A stretch of DNA of 40,306 bases from an uncultured Collinsella sp. (GCA_958451615.1 CAUDQR010000021.1:1-40306), one strand, 5' to 3'. Positions 24,897 to 33,394 are shown, counted from the stretch's first letter. Numbers and translations are program-made. Notes: generated by a model from the letters alone, not told the origin.

Positions 24897-25781
24897 TTAC
24901 GCGAGCGCCCTTCTTGCCAGCTCGGCCGCGCCGAGGATTCCTTGGTCGCCGCCGCAGCCCGGGGCGCAGATGTAGCTCTCCATGTCCTTAAGCTCGGCGG
25001 TCTGGATGTAGCCACCCAGATATTCGAGGGTCTTCTTGCGGACGATGCCGTAGAGCTGCTCCTGGTGCATCACGCCGCCGCCGAGGACGATGCGGCGAGG
25101 CGAGTACATGAGCACGAGGTTCGCGCACATCTGCCCCAGATAATCCCCTTCGAGCGCCCACACCTCATCGTTGTCCGCGAGCTCGGCCGCGGGCTTTCCC
25201 CAGCGCGCGGCAATGGCGGGGCCGGAGGCGAGGCCCTCGAGACAGCTCGCGTGGCTCGGGCAGACGCAGCGTCCCTCCTCGGTGGGACGGGTCCTTACCA
25301 GCATGTGGCCGGCCTCGGGGTGCAGCATGCCGTGAAGGAGCCTGCCCGCGCACATGACGCCCGCGCCCACGCCGGTGCCGATGGTCACGTAGACGGCATC
25401 CTCGAGCCCCTTGCAGCAGCCGAAGACCACTTCGCCGAGGCAGGCAACGTTCACGTCCGTGTCGTAGGCCACCGGAATCCCGAGGGCGTCGGCGAACGCG
25501 GCGCGAAGACCATAGCCTCGCCACGCGAGCTTGGGCGTCTGGAGGATGGAGCCGTAGCGCTCATCGTCGGGGTCGACGCAGGTCGGGCCGAAGGCGCCGA
25601 TGCCCAACGCGTCCACATCGCGGGCAGTGAACCACTCGATCATCTGCGGGACGGTCTCGACGGGCGTAAGCGTCGGGGTCTCTATACGGTCGAGGACCTC
25701 GCCGTCGCCGGACACCACGGAACAGACCATCTTGGTCCCGCCGGCCTCGAGGGCGCCGAGCCTCATTTGCTTTTCGCTCAT
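24897..25781 (-). CDS. ROK-family sugar kinase, fructokinase type
   Basis: A 294-aa cytoplasmic sugar kinase. The ATP-binding motif LEAGGTKMVCSVV opens the protein, with TIGTGVGAGV in the middle. The zinc-binding ROK signature is EAGHMLV followed by CVCPSHASCLEG, the spacing seen in bacterial fructokinases such as B. subtilis YdhR. AGGAGG lies before ATG 25781. It is the last gene of the operon; together with the GH172 gene and mannose-family PTS this suggests it phosphorylates free fructose (or mannose) released inside the cell. Fructokinase is the best guess from family likeness; glucose or mannose are alternatives. Confidence 0.85.
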   Translation of the reverse strand: MSEKQMRLGALEAGGTKMVCSVVSGDGEVLDRIETPTLTPVETVPQMIEWFTARDVDALGIGAFGPTCVDPDDERYGSILQTPKLAWRGYGLRAAFADALGIPVAYDTDVNVACLGEVVFGCCKGLEDAVYVTIGTGVGAGVMCAGRLLHGMLHPEAGHMLVRTRPTEEGRCVCPSHASCLEGLASGPAIAARWGKPAAELADNDEVWALEGDYLGQMCANLVLMYSPRRIVLGGGVMHQEQLYGIVRKKTLEYLGGYIQTAELKDMESYICAPGCGGDQGILGAAELARRALA

Positions 25782-25805
25782 GTGATCCTCCTTGCAAAGG
25801 GACGC

Positions 25806-25827
25806 CCGCGGTCATGGTCAACCGCGG
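25806..25827 (-). other. Intercistronic hairpin between GH172 and ROK genes
   Basis: CCGCGGT (25806-25812) pairs with ACCGCGG (25821-25827) in the 79-nt gap; no T-run follows, so it is probably a stability or processing element. Confidence 0.4.
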
Positions 25828-25860
25828 ACGCCCATAACGTTGGCTTGTTTCGAGGCGACC

Positions 25861-26985
25861 CTATCTGGGCACGCGGTCCTGCCTTGCGGCAAACGGGGCG
25901 AGCACGGCGTGCGGCTCGCTTTGGTACCAGTAGGCGACGGTGGAGATGTCGTCCTCGCGCTCGTAGAGCTTGATGTCGTCGTTGCCGAGGTCCTGGAACG
26001 TCACGCGCAGGTCCTCCTTGAACGAGATCGGGTCGGGAAGGTGCCACCTGTAGAGGCCGTGCCTGGGCAGCGCGTCGTCGTTGGTTGCGAGCATCGGGTT
26101 CGGGTTCGGCTTGCCCGCGCTGAAGCGGTCGCGCGTGGCGTCGCGCGTCGAGCGGTACGGGTAGCCGGCGAACAGCGTGTTGAAGCACTGCGCCTCGGGC
26201 AGCGCGTGGGGTGGCCTGTCGAGGAAGGCCCAGGCACCGCCGAAGTAGTCCTCGGCTCCCGTCGAGGTGACCGTGGGGAACTCCTCGTCGCCGTCGAGGA
26301 AGAACTTCATCTCGCCCTCGCCCCACCAATAGCGCTCCAGGGCGCACAGGGCCATGTAGGTGCCGACGTAGTAGCCCTTGCCGCGCACGCCGTCGAGCAC
26401 GGTGTAGTCGACGCCCCTGCGGGTGCTGCGCTCGCGGTTAAAGCGGGCGTGGAAGTACATGGCGTCGTCCGGCACGTCGGTGAGCGCGTAGTTGAACGTG
26501 TAGAAGATGTACTTAATGAACCCGGGGTGCTCGCTCGTAAGCGTGACCTTGGCGTGCTTCCTGAAGGGCATCTCGAAGTAGCAGTTCATGCCGCCCGTCG
26601 GGTTCACGCAGATGGGCATCGAGTTGACGATGGCGCGCTCACCGAAGCCGTTGCAGAAGAAGTCGCCGACAGGGCACTCGACCGAGGGGGTCTCCTCGTC
26701 GTCCCAGTAGAAGCGCAGCACGAGGTCGCGCATGACGAAGCTGCCGGCGGCGGTCTTGTCGGGGACGGTCATCCAGATGTGGCGGATGATGCCGGGGCCC
26801 TCGATGTCCGCGAGCGTGATGGTCTCGCCGGACTCAAGGGGCACGCAGCACGAGCCCTTGCGGCCGACGCCGAGGTGGCTGGCTGACATGGCGGCGCGGC
26901 CCTTCTCGCCCGTGATGTTCTCGGGGGTGATGGCGCGGCTTTCCTCACCGCCGTGCATCCACACGTCCTTAAGGAACTCTCTCAT
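25861..26985 (-). CDS. GH172 (DUF2961) glycoside hydrolase
   Basis: A 374-aa protein of the DUF2961 family, now glycoside hydrolase family 172. The founding enzyme, from Bifidobacterium dentium, makes and breaks difructose dianhydride I; others are D-arabinofuranosidases. Typical segments are visible: GPGIIRHIWMT near residue 64, CPVGDFFCNGFGE near 105, NCYFEMPFRKHA, then WWGEGEMKFFLDGDEEFP and TGAEDYFGGAW (about 225-255), where the two catalytic glutamates of the family lie about 20 residues apart. There is no signal peptide, so it acts in the cytoplasm on an imported sugar. AGGAGG precedes ATG 26985, 12 nt after the EIIA gene. The PTS and fructokinase-type kinase around it argue for a fructose-containing substrate. 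Residue assignment was by eye. Confidence 0.85.
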   Translation of the reverse strand: MREFLKDVWMHGGEESRAITPENITGEKGRAAMSASHLGVGRKGSCCVPLESGETITLADIEGPGIIRHIWMTVPDKTAAGSFVMRDLVLRFYWDDEETPSVECPVGDFFCNGFGERAIVNSMPICVNPTGGMNCYFEMPFRKHAKVTLTSEHPGFIKYIFYTFNYALTDVPDDAMYFHARFNRERSTRRGVDYTVLDGVRGKGYYVGTYMALCALERYWWGEGEMKFFLDGDEEFPTVTSTGAEDYFGGAWAFLDRPPHALPEAQCFNTLFAGYPYRSTRDATRDRFSAGKPNPNPMLATNDDALPRHGLYRWHLPDPISFKEDLRVTFQDLGNDDIKLYEREDDISTVAYWYQSEPHAVLAPFAARQDRVPR

Positions 26986-26997
26986 CGTTGACCTCCT

Positions 26998-27396
26998 CTA
27001 TTCGTCGTCGTCGCACTCGGCAGAACTGACACCGTTCACGTAGATGATCTGCTGGCGCGCCTCGTTGACGAGGGCGTCGAAGTCGAGTTTCTCGTCGGGG
27101 CGCGCGAGCGCGACCGTCATGGCGAGCGGGAGGTTGACACCCGCGATCACGTGGATCCGGTCGGAGGCGAAGCGGGAGAAGCGCTGGTTCACGCTACCGC
27201 CGAACGCGTCGGTAAGGACGACGACCTCGTCAGTGCCCGAAAGAGCCGCCTCGACCGCCGCGTCGAGCCCCTCGCCGTTGTCGTTCACGTAGGCGCACAC
27301 GGCGTTGACGGCGTCGCCCTTACCCGTAAGGAACTCGAGGGTGTCCTTGAAGCCCTGGGCGAGAAGGGAATGGCTCGCCACAACTATCTTTCTCAT
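26998..27396 (-). CDS. PTS mannose-family EIIA component
   Basis: A 132-aa phosphocarrier that takes phosphate from HPr and passes it to EIIB. The active histidine is His9 in VVASHSLLAQG, and DAFGGSVNQRF is the conserved loop. The acidic tail (SSAECDDDE) is short. It is the fourth PTS gene of the operon, after EIID by 26 nt. As a separate EIIA it differs from fused EIIAB of the E. coli mannose system and matches the levansucrase/sorbose type. Confidence 0.92.
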   Translation of the reverse strand: MRKIVVASHSLLAQGFKDTLEFLTGKGDAVNAVCAYVNDNGEGLDAAVEAALSGTDEVVVLTDAFGGSVNQRFSRFASDRIHVIAGVNLPLAMTVALARPDEKLDFDALVNEARQQIIYVNGVSSAECDDDE

Positions 27397-27422
27397 TGAT
27401 TCACCAATCTCTTGGGTCGAAG

Positions 27423-28256
27423 CTAAGCGAGGATGCCGGCAGCGGAGGCGACCATCGCGAGGACAATCACCACGAGGATGAGGGCCGTCATGCTCGCGTT
27501 CTTCTTGGTAAGAAGGTAATACGCGCTTCCCGTGATGGCGGCGGGGATCATGGCAGGCAGGATCTTGTCGAGCAGCGGCTGAATCTCCATCGCGACGTCG
27601 CCGAAGCTGAAGCTAATCGGGCAGGTGACGCCGATGACCGAGGCGATGAGGCAGCCGACCACGGTGAGGCCGAGCACGGAGGCGGCGGCAGTGAGGTTGG
27701 GAAGCTTCTCGCTGAAGTCGGTGACGAGCTTCACGCCCTGCTTGTAGCCGAACTCGAGGGCGTGCATGCGGACCCAGAAGATGGCCAGGATGAGCGCGAA
27801 CCAGATGCCGGCTCCCACGGGGTTGCCCTCGATGGCCATGTAGGCGGCGATGGAGCCCATGATGGTCGGGATCATGGTCATGAGCAGGGAGTCGCCGACG
27901 CCGGCGAGCGGTCCCATGGTGCCGATCTTCAGGTCTTGGACGGCGTCCGCCGCCGCTAGGCCGTCGCGCTCCTCCATGGCCACGCAGGCGCCAAGGATGA
28001 TGGCGGCGAGCCAAGGCTGGGTGTTGTAGTAGCGGAAGTGGTTGTTGAGCGCTTGCTTATAGTCCTCGTCGTTCGTGTAGATCTTCCTCAGGACCGGCGA
28101 GAGGGCGTAGGCGACTGAGGCGCCCTGCTGGGTCTGGTAGTTGAAGGTGCACACGCTCATGAGCCAGCGCCAGTTCGCGTTGCGCAGGTCCTTCTTGGTG
28201 ACCTTGTAGCCGGAGGGCTTGCCCTTGGCGACGGCGGTGATGTTCTCGTTTTCCAT
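27423..28256 (-). CDS. PTS mannose-family EIID component
   Basis: A 277-aa membrane partner of EIIC in the sugar channel. The N-terminal SVCTFNYQTQQGASVAYALSP, MGPLAGVGDSLL and the run of helices near the C-terminus are family signatures. It starts 2 nt after the EIIC stop codon. The sugar is not readable from sequence. Confidence 0.93.
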   Translation of the reverse strand: MENENITAVAKGKPSGYKVTKKDLRNANWRWLMSVCTFNYQTQQGASVAYALSPVLRKIYTNDEDYKQALNNHFRYYNTQPWLAAIILGACVAMEERDGLAAADAVQDLKIGTMGPLAGVGDSLLMTMIPTIMGSIAAYMAIEGNPVGAGIWFALILAIFWVRMHALEFGYKQGVKLVTDFSEKLPNLTAAASVLGLTVVGCLIASVIGVTCPISFSFGDVAMEIQPLLDKILPAMIPAAITGSAYYLLTKKNASMTALILVVIVLAMVASAAGILA

Positions 28257-28258
28257 GG

Positions 28259-29044
28259 TTACTCATCCTCTCCGATGAAGGCGTCTGCGGAAGCGTGGGC
28301 GGCGAGCTCGGTGTCCCTCTCGGCGCGCTGGTAGAACGCGATCGCGAGGGCAAAGCCGACGATGGCGGCGCCGATGATGGGCACGTTCAGGAAGGCCGAG
28401 AGGAAGAAGCCGGCGAGCAGGTACTGGAAGTACTTGCCGGTGGGCATGTAACGCAGCAGCATCGCGATTCCGACGGCCGGGAGCATCTTGCCGGCGAGGG
28501 TGAGGCCGGAAAGGAACCACTGGGGCATGACCTCGAGGAGCCAGTTGACGGCGGGCTGGCCGAGGGTCACGGAGACAAAGACGGGCAGGGCGGCGCACAG
28601 GCCGAAGAGCACGGGGCAGACCCACAGGATGGCGTTCATCTGCTTGAACTTGCCCTCGTCGCAGAACTTCTGGGACTTCTCGACGACGAAGCCGTTGAGG
28701 ATCTTGACGATGACGTCGAGCTGGATGCCGAGCATGCCGACCGGCAGGCCGATGGCGAGGCCCGTGTCCGCGCCCAGGGTCACGCCGTAGGCTGTGGCGA
28801 TGATGGCCATCGTGCCGTAGTCGGGAATCGACGAGCCGCCGAAGCCCGCGACGCCGAGCTGCATGAGCTGGATGGTGCCGCCGATGACGAGGCCGGTCTG
28901 CCAGTCGCCCATGACGACACCGGTGATAAGGCCCCAGAAGACGGCATAGTTGACGAAGATCATCGGGATGCCGTAGTAGTCCACGTGCTTGATGAAGGCC
29001 AGCAGGGTCAAAAGGACGACCTGCAGGATAGTGAAGTTGACCAT
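28259..29044 (-). CDS. PTS mannose-family EIIC component
   Basis: A 261-aa membrane channel subunit of the mannose-fructose-sorbose PTS family. GLITGVVMGDWQTGLVIGG and LMQLGVAGFGGSSIPDYG are hallmarks; hydrophobic helices run throughout. GGAGGG precedes the ATG; it is 9 nt after EIIB. It forms the transport path with EIID. Confidence 0.93.
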   Translation of the reverse strand: MVNFTILQVVLLTLLAFIKHVDYYGIPMIFVNYAVFWGLITGVVMGDWQTGLVIGGTIQLMQLGVAGFGGSSIPDYGTMAIIATAYGVTLGADTGLAIGLPVGMLGIQLDVIVKILNGFVVEKSQKFCDEGKFKQMNAILWVCPVLFGLCAALPVFVSVTLGQPAVNWLLEVMPQWFLSGLTLAGKMLPAVGIAMLLRYMPTGKYFQYLLAGFFLSAFLNVPIIGAAIVGFALAIAFYQRAERDTELAAHASADAFIGEDE

Positions 29045-29053
29045 GATCCCTCC

Positions 29054-29527
29054 TTAGATGAGGTCGGCGACGGAGACGGGCTTGTCGGCGGGCACGAACT
29101 GTGCCGTCACCTTGACGCCGCGGGCGATGAGCGCCTTGTAGCTCTGGACGTTCTCGGCGGAGGCATAGGCGCGCTGGGTGAGCTGGACGCCGCCCTCCTT
29201 GACAAGAGAGCCGCCGACGATCAGCGACGGGAGCTCGATGCCCGACTCGACCAGGTGAAGGATCGTCTCGGGCTCCTTGGCGATGACAAAGACCTTCTCG
29301 CGGTCGTACTTGCCCGCCGCGAAGTTCTTGAGCGCGGTCTGCTCGGAGATGATCGAGACGGCCATGCCCGCGGGGCGCGCCATCCTCATGGTGGACTTCA
29401 GGACCTCGTCGCCGGCGACCTTGTCGTCGATGACCATGACTCGGTTCGCGCCCGACACCGGGGCCCACTGCGTCACGATGATGCCGTGAAGCAGGCGATT
29501 GTCGATTCGTGCCATAACAACACTCAT
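29054..29527 (-). CDS. PTS mannose-family EIIB component
   Basis: A 158-aa cytoplasmic phosphotransfer subunit that phosphorylates the sugar during import. MARIDNRLLHGIIVTQW holds the phosphorylated histidine near residue 15. ATG 29527 is chosen (TAGGAG 5 nt upstream); a longer frame starting at 29596 has no ribosome binding site. It is first of the structural genes, 123 nt after the regulator's stop; I found no sigma-54-type -24/-12 promoter in that gap. Confidence 0.93.
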   Translation of the reverse strand: MSVVMARIDNRLLHGIIVTQWAPVSGANRVMVIDDKVAGDEVLKSTMRMARPAGMAVSIISEQTALKNFAAGKYDREKVFVIAKEPETILHLVESGIELPSLIVGGSLVKEGGVQLTQRAYASAENVQSYKALIARGVKVTAQFVPADKPVSVADLI

Positions 29528-29650
29528 GTTTGCTCCTATCAAATGAAGTTTTACGTTCGGTACTGCCTCGGCGCTATCCGGATTCGCGCCGGGCAAGGGG
29601 TTATCGGATTATTGAGGACGCGCGGTCAGCTCGCGGCGGCGCGGGGAAGG

Positions 29651-32392
29651 TCACTCGTCGAGCAGGAGGTCCGAGGAGCCGAGGCGCTCTTCTCGCGCCG
29701 GGGCGGCGCTCACGCTTATGTAGTCGAAGACATATGCGATCTCGCTTACGGGAACCTCTACGCGATAGCGCGTCGAGATGCTCGAGAAGCTCTGCCTGAA
29801 GGACTCGATGAAATCGGCGCGTTCCTCCTCGAAGCGGTCCTGGCCAACGTAGGTCTCAATGGGGTTTCTGGTAACAAGGCGCTCGACGAGACAGCAGAGG
29901 TGGACGTAGAGCCCAATGATGGCGTTGCTGCCGATCTTCTCGCCTGTCCTGCGCTGAAGCTCGTGCACGGCGCTCTCGATCTCGTGGAATAGCCGCTCCG
30001 GGTCGAGGATGGTGATGGAGCGGATGACGTTCTGCAGCGTCATGTTCGAGAGCAACTTCTCGTGGAAAGAAGAGAGCTCGGAAGCGTCAAGCCACCTGCC
30101 GAACACGGCATCAACCTTAGAGGCGGACGCCGTCGACATGATGTCCTCGAGGGCGACGAAGGGAACGGAGGCGACCCCGGGGTCTCCCGTGCCGATGACG
30201 GCGCAGACGCGGTGCTCGGAGAAAACGGCGTCGTTCGACCCGTTCGCGACGAGCTGCTTGAAGGGCCTCGTGAGCAGGCGCGCGCCTATGGTGCGCGGGA
30301 GGCTCTGCGAGACGAGCTGGCGTATCCTTTCCGCGGCGTCGACCCCAGACTCGGAGCAGAAGACGATGGCGTCCTCACGGTTGACGCGCTCGATCACCTT
30401 GCAGTGCGTCACGCACGCGGCGGTCGCGTCGCCAAGAACCTCGGCGATGGACTTGCCGCCGAGCAGCCCAACCCCGATCTCGAGCGCAAGACCGGTAGAG
30501 ACGTTGTTCACCACGCCGATAGTGGAGTCGGTAACGTTTTCGAGGGCCTTATAGGCCTCCTCCAAGGAGCCCATGTCGACGAGGAACACGACCCCGGTGC
30601 AGTAGGAATGGCGGTCGACGAGGCGCTGGAGCGGACCGACGATGTCCTTCAGCTGCTGGTCGTAGGGCATGTCGACCGCCTCGTACACATGCATGCCGAG
30701 CATACGGTTCGCCGCGTCGGCGATGCTCGTCGCCGTTGAGTAGCCGTGGGACAAGATGACGCAGAGCGTCCGAAGGGCCTTCGCATCGCGAGACTCCGAT
30801 GCGACGCACAGCGTCAGAAGCGTCTTCGTGAAGTGATCGAGCGAGATTCCAAGCGCCCCTTCCACGTCTGCGGCGACCTGATCGGAGACACTCGAGGCAA
30901 ACGGCAATTCGGAGGTCACGGCACCGAGGAGATGGGAGATTTGCTCCGCACAGGCAGACTTTCGCTTAGCCAGGCCGATGCCCGGCCACAACTGCAGGCA
31001 AATCTCCTGGGCCAGTAGAAAAGCGACCTTCCTCGAAAGCTCGATGCCATAAGAAGAGCCTGCGTCGGCAAGGACCGCGCCCACGACGCGCTCGAAGGCG
31101 CGCGACCTCGAGGAGGTAACGCCGCGGCCGAAGATCAAGTGATCCTCAACGCCGCGCGCAGCGGAGACAGCTTGCGAGACGAGCTCGGAGACAGAAAGCT
31201 CCCCGGCGCAGAATCGCTCATCGAGGGAGCACAGGGCATCGAGCGCCTGCTCGACCGGCCCTGTGCTCTCGGCGGCATCCAGAGACGCGTCGATCAGAAC
31301 GCCATCGTCGGGCTGTTGATCGATCTGCGCGGAGGAGAGGAGCCCACTGGGAAGAAGATACGGGCGAACGACGACGTAGTCGCCCTCGCGATTGAGGAAC
31401 GCTTTGGCGCAGCAGTTCGTCACGCAGGCGCGCAAGCCGGCGATGTTATCGGAAAAGTCCGCGTTCACGAGGCAACGGTATGCGCCGCGGCTGATCTTCA
31501 CATCAGAACCGATTCGGCACCCCTCGCTGCGTAGGAAGCTCAAGATGAGATCCTCGCGCTCCTCGGGGGTCCGCTCCTTGAGTGAGGGGACGCGGGCACA
31601 GATGGGCATTTTGCTGTAGGCCGAGGAAACCTTCAGGTCATCGGCGGAAAGCGTCGTCGAAAGAACGAGGCGAGCGCGCGGCGCATCCTGGGAGGCATCG
31701 AGCCCGAGAGCCGTCGCAAGGCAGTGCTCCATCGCAGAGGGAGAGAGTGTCTCGATGCCGTTGACAAAGACCACACCCCCGTGCGATTTCGCGATCGACT
31801 CGTCAAGAAGCCCGTTGAACGAGGCGGCGTCCGGGACCCCGGCACAGTCGATGCGCACATAGGAGGAGTCGCGGGACAGCAAGCCCTGGTTCTTGCCGTA
31901 CTCGTACACAAGGCGAGAAAGGAAAGACTTACCGACACCCACGCCGCCGCTCAAGAGGATGGGCAGGCCAAACGGAGGGTACTGAACCGCAGCCTTGCAC
32001 TGCTCGACAACGGAGCTGAGGCTCAGGTCGAAGCCCACGGCACGCGCGAAGTCGCGGTGATCGGCGATTCCCGTCGCCTGGATGAGGTCGGCGAGCGAGG
32101 CGTACTCGCTTGTAGAGAGCTTTACCTGAAAACGCTTCTGGAACGCGCGGCGATGAAAATAACGGACAGGCCTGCCCGCCACCTTAACCACAAGGCCGGC
32201 GCGAACAAGGTCGTTGAGGTACTGGCTCGCCAGGCTCCTGGAGATGATGAGCGTCTCGGCGATGTCGGAGGTGGACAGACGGGCAAGGTCGTCGAGCGAG
32301 ACGGCAGAGGTGAGGGCCTCGAGATGCTCGAGAATCCTGTCCCTCATGTCGACGGGCTTCTTTGCCAAGCTGTCCTGTGCGGTCTTGTCCAT
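29651..32392 (-). CDS. LevR-like PRD regulator with degenerate AAA+ domain
   Basis: A 913-aa transcription regulator of the LevR layout. It has an N-terminal winged helix (STSDIAETLIISRSLASQYL, residues about 42-61), an AAA+ domain with Walker A GGVGVGKS near 149, a first PRD-like region (about 430-530), an EIIA-mannose-like domain with VILSHGYSTATS (histidine near 548), and a second PRD with YVHLCCLVERL near 831. Such proteins are phosphorylated by the PTS to sense sugar flux. LevR normally drives sigma-54 RNA polymerase through GAFTGA; no such loop is visible between Walker A and the Walker B position, and the latter reads VVFVNGIETL instead of a DE box. The protein therefore probably works with sigma-70 or as a repressor. 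AGGAGG precedes ATG 32392. Confidence 0.85.
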   Translation of the reverse strand: MDKTAQDSLAKKPVDMRDRILEHLEALTSAVSLDDLARLSTSDIAETLIISRSLASQYLNDLVRAGLVVKVAGRPVRYFHRRAFQKRFQVKLSTSEYASLADLIQATGIADHRDFARAVGFDLSLSSVVEQCKAAVQYPPFGLPILLSGGVGVGKSFLSRLVYEYGKNQGLLSRDSSYVRIDCAGVPDAASFNGLLDESIAKSHGGVVFVNGIETLSPSAMEHCLATALGLDASQDAPRARLVLSTTLSADDLKVSSAYSKMPICARVPSLKERTPEEREDLILSFLRSEGCRIGSDVKISRGAYRCLVNADFSDNIAGLRACVTNCCAKAFLNREGDYVVVRPYLLPSGLLSSAQIDQQPDDGVLIDASLDAAESTGPVEQALDALCSLDERFCAGELSVSELVSQAVSAARGVEDHLIFGRGVTSSRSRAFERVVGAVLADAGSSYGIELSRKVAFLLAQEICLQLWPGIGLAKRKSACAEQISHLLGAVTSELPFASSVSDQVAADVEGALGISLDHFTKTLLTLCVASESRDAKALRTLCVILSHGYSTATSIADAANRMLGMHVYEAVDMPYDQQLKDIVGPLQRLVDRHSYCTGVVFLVDMGSLEEAYKALENVTDSTIGVVNNVSTGLALEIGVGLLGGKSIAEVLGDATAACVTHCKVIERVNREDAIVFCSESGVDAAERIRQLVSQSLPRTIGARLLTRPFKQLVANGSNDAVFSEHRVCAVIGTGDPGVASVPFVALEDIMSTASASKVDAVFGRWLDASELSSFHEKLLSNMTLQNVIRSITILDPERLFHEIESAVHELQRRTGEKIGSNAIIGLYVHLCCLVERLVTRNPIETYVGQDRFEEERADFIESFRQSFSSISTRYRVEVPVSEIAYVFDYISVSAAPAREERLGSSDLLLDE

Positions 32393-32402
32393 GACTTCTT
32401 AC

Positions 32403-32418
32403 CTCCTTGTACAAGGAG
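32403..32418 (-). promoter_or_regulatory. 16-bp perfect palindrome over the regulator's ribosome binding site
   Basis: CTCCTTGTACAAGGAG is a perfect palindrome whose downstream arm is the Shine-Dalgarno sequence of the LevR-like regulator; a TATACT-like -10 box overlaps its upstream edge. It could be an operator for autoregulation or an RNA hairpin that hides the ribosome binding site. Confidence 0.5.
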
Positions 32419-32570
32419 TATAAGGGGAACACAGAGAACGGAAGGGGGCGCGTGGGGGAATCAACAGCCCCGAGGAGAAGTTCACCACTTGAGGGGCAGA
32501 AAACAACGGCCATTGAACATTCAGGGCCGACGCTCAACACTTCGGCTCGACACTTCGCTTTGGAAAGGGC

Positions 32571-32616
32571 CCTGCGCGCCGGGGTCCCAACATAAAGAAG
32601 GGCCCCGGTGCACAGG
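32571..32616 (-). terminator. Hairpin after the nucleosidase fragment
   Basis: An 18-nt arm at 32571-32588 (CCTGCGCGCCGGGGTCCC) pairs with 32600-32616 with few mismatches, starting 2 nt beyond the fragment's stop codon; on the minus strand it is followed by GCCCTTTCC, a weak T-run. It is probably the original terminator of the nucleosidase gene. Confidence 0.5.
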
Positions 32617-32618
32617 GT

Positions 32619-32945
32619 CTAAAGCTTAACCATGCGCTCGGCGATGCGGGCGCAGTCGCAGGCGGCCTTCTTCTCGAAGGTGTTGTAGTCGACGACCTGG
32701 CCCTCGGCGCAGGGCTTGTCGCTGATAGCGCGCACGACGACGAGGGGCACGCCGTTGAGATAGGCGGCCTGCGCGATGGTGCAGCCCTCCATCTCGCAGC
32801 ACAGGTCGCCGAAGGTCGCGAGGATGTGCTCCTTCTGTCCCGCGGGCGAGACGAACTGGTCGCCGGAGACGACACGGCCCTTGAGGACCTTAATGTCGGG
32901 GGCGACGGCGGCCGCGGCGGCGCACGCCGCCAGCAAGGGCCGGAA
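32619..32945 (-). pseudogene. 5'-MTA/SAH nucleosidase, C-terminal part only
   Basis: The remaining about 105 residues match the second half of MtnN/Pfs, which cleaves adenine from methylthioadenosine and S-adenosylhomocysteine. Visible are VLKGRVVSGDQFVSP, the substrate-binding EMEGCTIAQAAYLNGVP and RAISDKP with the catalytic aspartate. The N-terminal half is missing: upstream of about 32945 the sequence becomes an IS3-type transposase on the opposite strand. No start codon or ribosome binding site fits the fragment. It is thus a truncated pseudogene, unless another copy elsewhere in the genome supplies the function. Confidence 0.85.
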
Positions 32946-33394
32946 CGGATCGCGCAAGATCAAGGCGTCGCCCGGGAGGTCGGGCGTTACCGTCAGCCGG
33001 CGCCGCGTCTGCCGCATCATGAGGGAGAACGGCCTGGCCGGCGCATACGGCAGGAAGAGGTTCAAGGTGCACCCCGGGACGGTCAACGAGGCCGACGTGC
33101 CCAACGTCGTCGCGCGCGGCTTCGGCGGCAGGGCGCCGTGCACCCATATAAGCAGCGACTTGGCCTGCGTGCGCGTCGGGGCGTCATGGAACTACGTCTG
33201 CCTGCTCGTCGACCTCTGCAACGGGGAGATCGTCGGCCACTCCGAAGGACTGAGGAGGGACGCACGAGCTCCGACCCAAGCTCTTGGATTACGTGCACTG
33301 GTACAACAACTTCAGGATCCACTCGATGCTGGGCTACATGTCGCCGGTCGAGTTCAGGGAGGCGGGGCCGTCCCTCCCGGAATCGTCCAAATAA
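32935..33394 (+). mobile_element. IS3-family (IS150 group) transposase remnant, internally deleted
   Basis: The plus strand encodes OrfB pieces: NGSRKIKA, VSRRRVCRIMRENGLAGAYG, KRFKVHPGTVNEADVPNVV, the first catalytic aspartate region HISSDLACVRVG, and WNYVCLLVDLCNGEIVGHSEG. Near 33265 it jumps, with a frame change, to KLLDYVHWYNNFRIHS and GYMSPVEFREAG, the very C-terminus. The middle of the catalytic core, with the second aspartate and the glutamate, is gone, as is OrfA. I could not define terminal inverted repeats. The element cannot move by itself. Confidence 0.85.

Noticed and set aside
29528..29650. Sigma-54 promoter before the PTS genes
   Set aside because: No TGGCAC-N5-TTGC match is present in the gap; the single TGGCAC nearby lies inside the EIIB coding region.
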